The notes below the pieces were generated by a model that did no database searches, had not been told where the DNA came from, and saw nothing but the letters and a program-made list of their open reading frames with translations. Made by a program: the position numbers and the translations under genes. From positions 1-16,236 of the forward strand of contig PJAB01001217.1 of NCBI GenBank assembly GCA_002887195.1: a stretch of 16,236 bases of DNA. The letters run 5' to 3'. The DNA is from Chrysochromulina parva (taxonomy: Eukaryota; Haptophyta; Prymnesiales; Chrysochromulinaceae). This document shows positions 14,422 to 16,236 of this stretch, in pieces. Every line of letters begins with the position of its first letter. Within the stretch, counting starts at the first letter, position 1.

Positions 14422-15739
14422 ATGACGCGCGTGTTCATCGTAGGGGCAAGGCGCACAGCGTTCGGCGCCTTTGGGGGTGCGCTCAAGTCCATGAGCGCGA
14501 CCGACCTGGCGGTGATCGCCACCAGGGGTGCGCTCGCGTCCGGCAAGATCTCGCCTGAAATCGTCGACACGGTCGTCGTCGGCAACGTGCAGCAGACCTC
14601 GCCGGACGCAGCGTACCTTGCGAGGCACGTTGCGCTTAAGAATGGGATGCGCGTTCCGGTATCAGCGCTCAACATCAATCGCCTGTGCGGTTCAGGGTTT
14701 CAGAGCTGCATCAACGTCGCCCAAGAGATCAAGCTAGGCGAGGCAGCCGTCGGCGTGGCGGCGGGCACCGAATCCATGTCGCAGGCGCCTATGTCCGTGT
14801 ACGGCCACGAGGTGCGCTGGGGCACGCGCCTCGGCGTCAACGCACAGATGCAGGACACGCTTTGGGCGGGCCTCACAGACTCGCACGCGGGCTGCCCGAT
14901 GGGCATCACAGCGGAGAACCTCGCGGCGGATTACAGCATTACGCGCGCCGAGTCGGACGCTTACGCGCTCTCGTCGCAGCAGCGGTGGGCGGATGCGAAT
15001 GCCAAGGGCGTCTTCGCCCACGAGATCGAGCCAATTGAACTCACGTCGAAGAAAGGCCCGATCTCCTTTGTGACAGACGAACACCCTCGAGTGACGACCC
15101 TCGAGAAGATGGGCGCGCTGCCCACGACCTTCAAGAAGGGAGGTGTGGTGACCGCCGCGTCTGCCTCGGGTATCTGCGACGGCGCCGGCGCGCTTGTGCT
15201 CGCGAGCGAGGCCGCCGTCAAGAAGTATGGCCTCAAGCCGCTCGCGGAGCTCGTGTCCTGGGCGAACGTCGGCGTCGATCCGACACGCATGGGCATTGGG
15301 TTCGCAACGGCCTGGGCCAGCTGATTTTGCCGCTGAGGCTCACTGCTTGCCATTGATTGGCAGTGATGTCCACAGGCCACATGCATGATTACCACTGACG
15401 TCACCCCTGTTCGTCTGTCTGATTCCCACCAGGCCGGTGCCCGCGATCCAGGAGGCGCTCAAGAAGGCGTCCATGTCGCTCGAGGACATGGATCGCATCG
15501 AGATCAACGAGGCGTTCGCGCCGCAGGTCCTCGCGTGCGCAAAGGGGCTCGGCATCGACGCGTCGAAGCTCAACATCAACGGCGGTGCCATTGCCCTGGG
15601 CCACCCTCTGGGCGCCTCGGGCTCGCGCATCACGCTCCACCTTGCGCACGCCATCGCCCGCGGTGAGGTGAAAACAGCCGTCGGCGCCGCGTGCATCGGT
15701 GGCGGACAGGGCATCGCTCTCGTGCTCAAGGCGGTCTGA
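14422..15739 (+). CDS. ACAA2: 3-ketoacyl-CoA thiolase, ACAA2-type (two exons)
   Basis: Thiolase cleaves 3-ketoacyl-CoA with CoA to give acetyl-CoA and a shortened acyl-CoA, the last step of beta-oxidation. Exons 14422-15299 and 15433-15739 join in phase 2 to encode 394 residues, close to human mitochondrial ACAA2 (397). The catalytic Cys89 lies in INRLCGSGFQS, His350 in GGAIALGHPLG and Cys380 in ACIGGGQG; the NEAF block is at 318-321. Splicing creates MGIGPVPAIQ, the normal family sequence. The second exon carries NEAF, His350 and Cys380, so it is essential. Animal ACAA2 has an uncleaved N-terminal import signal, and this protein likewise begins at the thiolase fold without a presequence. The C terminus (LKAV) is not a PTS1 peroxisomal signal, so mitochondria are likely; a cytosolic acetoacetyl-CoA thiolase role is the main alternative. 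The frame extends upstream, but 14422 is its first ATG. Confidence 0.95.
15300..15432 (+). other. Spliceosomal intron in thiolase gene
   Basis: This 133-nt intron starts with GTTCGC and ends with CCCACCAG. A CTGAC branch-site-like sequence has its A at 15398, 34 nt before the acceptor, followed by a pyrimidine-rich stretch. Splicing splits a Gly codon (GG|G) and joins MGIG to PVPAIQ. Without splicing the reading frame stops after FATAWAS. The donor's +3 to +6 positions (TCGC) depart from the usual GTGAG or GTAAG. Confidence 0.88.
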
Positions 15740-16236
15740 GCGGCGGACGGGAGATGCTGAGTTGTGCCAAAGCCCGAGCGACCGGTTCTCAGGCCTGCAC
15801 GCGCCGATCGGGTCTGCGCGCGATGACGTGCCCATCTGTGACCGCTGATGTTGGAAACATGCTGCACCGGGCGCGCCCGCGCTGGGCGATTGCGAAGTTC
15901 TGCGCGGACATCTTGGCAAACAGAGTGGGTGGAGGGTCTCCTGGGTGCCGTGGCGGCGGGGGTGGCTGTGTAAGTGGCTGTGTGGGCCACTGTGGTCTGG
16001 GCGCGGGGTATGTGGCACGTTACGCCGCGGTCGTATTCCGCGTGTCGCGTTACGTGTATGTGTCCGTCGACGTGGCCGTGCGCGACTGCGCGACCGTGTG
16101 CCGGTGTGCACCGGTCGTCCGAACCTCGAACGGACACAATGCACCACACTCCACATAGCGGCTGCGTGGTGCGAGACCGGCCCGACGCGAACTCGAGACG
16201 TCCCGCCGGCGCCGGGGCCTGGCCCGCTGGCCCGCC
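15740..16236. other. Region downstream of thiolase, no supported gene
   Basis: These 497 bases run to the window edge. Open frames on both strands cross it but read as low-complexity Arg/His/Ala/Thr sequence without recognisable domains. A 10-bp word, GTGGCTGTGT, is repeated at 15962-15971 and 15974-15983, and the stretch around 16035-16085 is rich in GTG/CGTG words. The last 70 bases are strongly GC-rich. A gene starting beyond the edge could have its 5' or 3' end here. Confidence 0.45.

Noticed and set aside
15340..16149. A 269-codon minus-strand open frame overlapping the thiolase second exon
   Set aside because: Composition is His/Arg/Ala/Thr-rich with no motif. It overlaps an exon with clear catalytic residues on the other strand.

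Overview
This is nuclear DNA from a eukaryote, most likely a flagellated unicellular alga with a red-lineage secondary plastid; a haptophyte is my best guess. The evidence is: two spliceosomal GT-AG introns of 131 and 133 nt; the splicing factor CWC15; the motile-cilium protein SPAG6/PF16; the GID8 subunit of the eukaryotic GID/CTLH ligase; and a DUF760-like protein whose N terminus reads as a signal peptide followed by Phe at +1 (AVA|FHV), the pattern used to cross the membranes of secondary red plastids. Coding DNA is GC-rich, with strong G/C at third codon positions, which is why long open frames appear opposite the real genes. Lineage below this level cannot be settled from the sequence alone.

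Layout: ten protein genes fill about 16 kb. The first eight form four head-to-head pairs, each sharing a short intergenic region of 165-209 bp: glycosyltransferase-like (-) / CWC15 (+); SPAG6 (-) / Pro-rich coiled-coil protein (+); DUF760-EF-hand (-) / F-box-like-OmpA-like (+); GID8 (-) / LRRC61-like (+). Two plus-strand genes follow: a SMYD-like SET-domain protein and a mitochondrial-type 3-ketoacyl-CoA thiolase. Two genes need splicing. The glycosyltransferase would otherwise look like two separate ORFs, and the thiolase would lose its last quarter, including two catalytic residues.

The genes do not form one pathway. They cover RNA splicing, cilia, ubiquitin ligation, protein methylation, fatty-acid beta-oxidation and plastid biology, as expected for a compact protist genome. 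I see no prokaryote-style operon, mobile element, CRISPR array, rRNA or tRNA. The more unusual items are: a calcium-binding insert between two DUF760-like halves; an OmpA-like domain joined to a possible F-box and lacking the peptidoglycan-binding Asp; a glycosyltransferase with a degenerate HxRGTD-type motif and a C-terminal Cys-rich domain; and a short sequence (CTTGA-GTCA) recurring in three of the four shared promoter regions. I found no convincing evidence of a wholly new multi-gene system.
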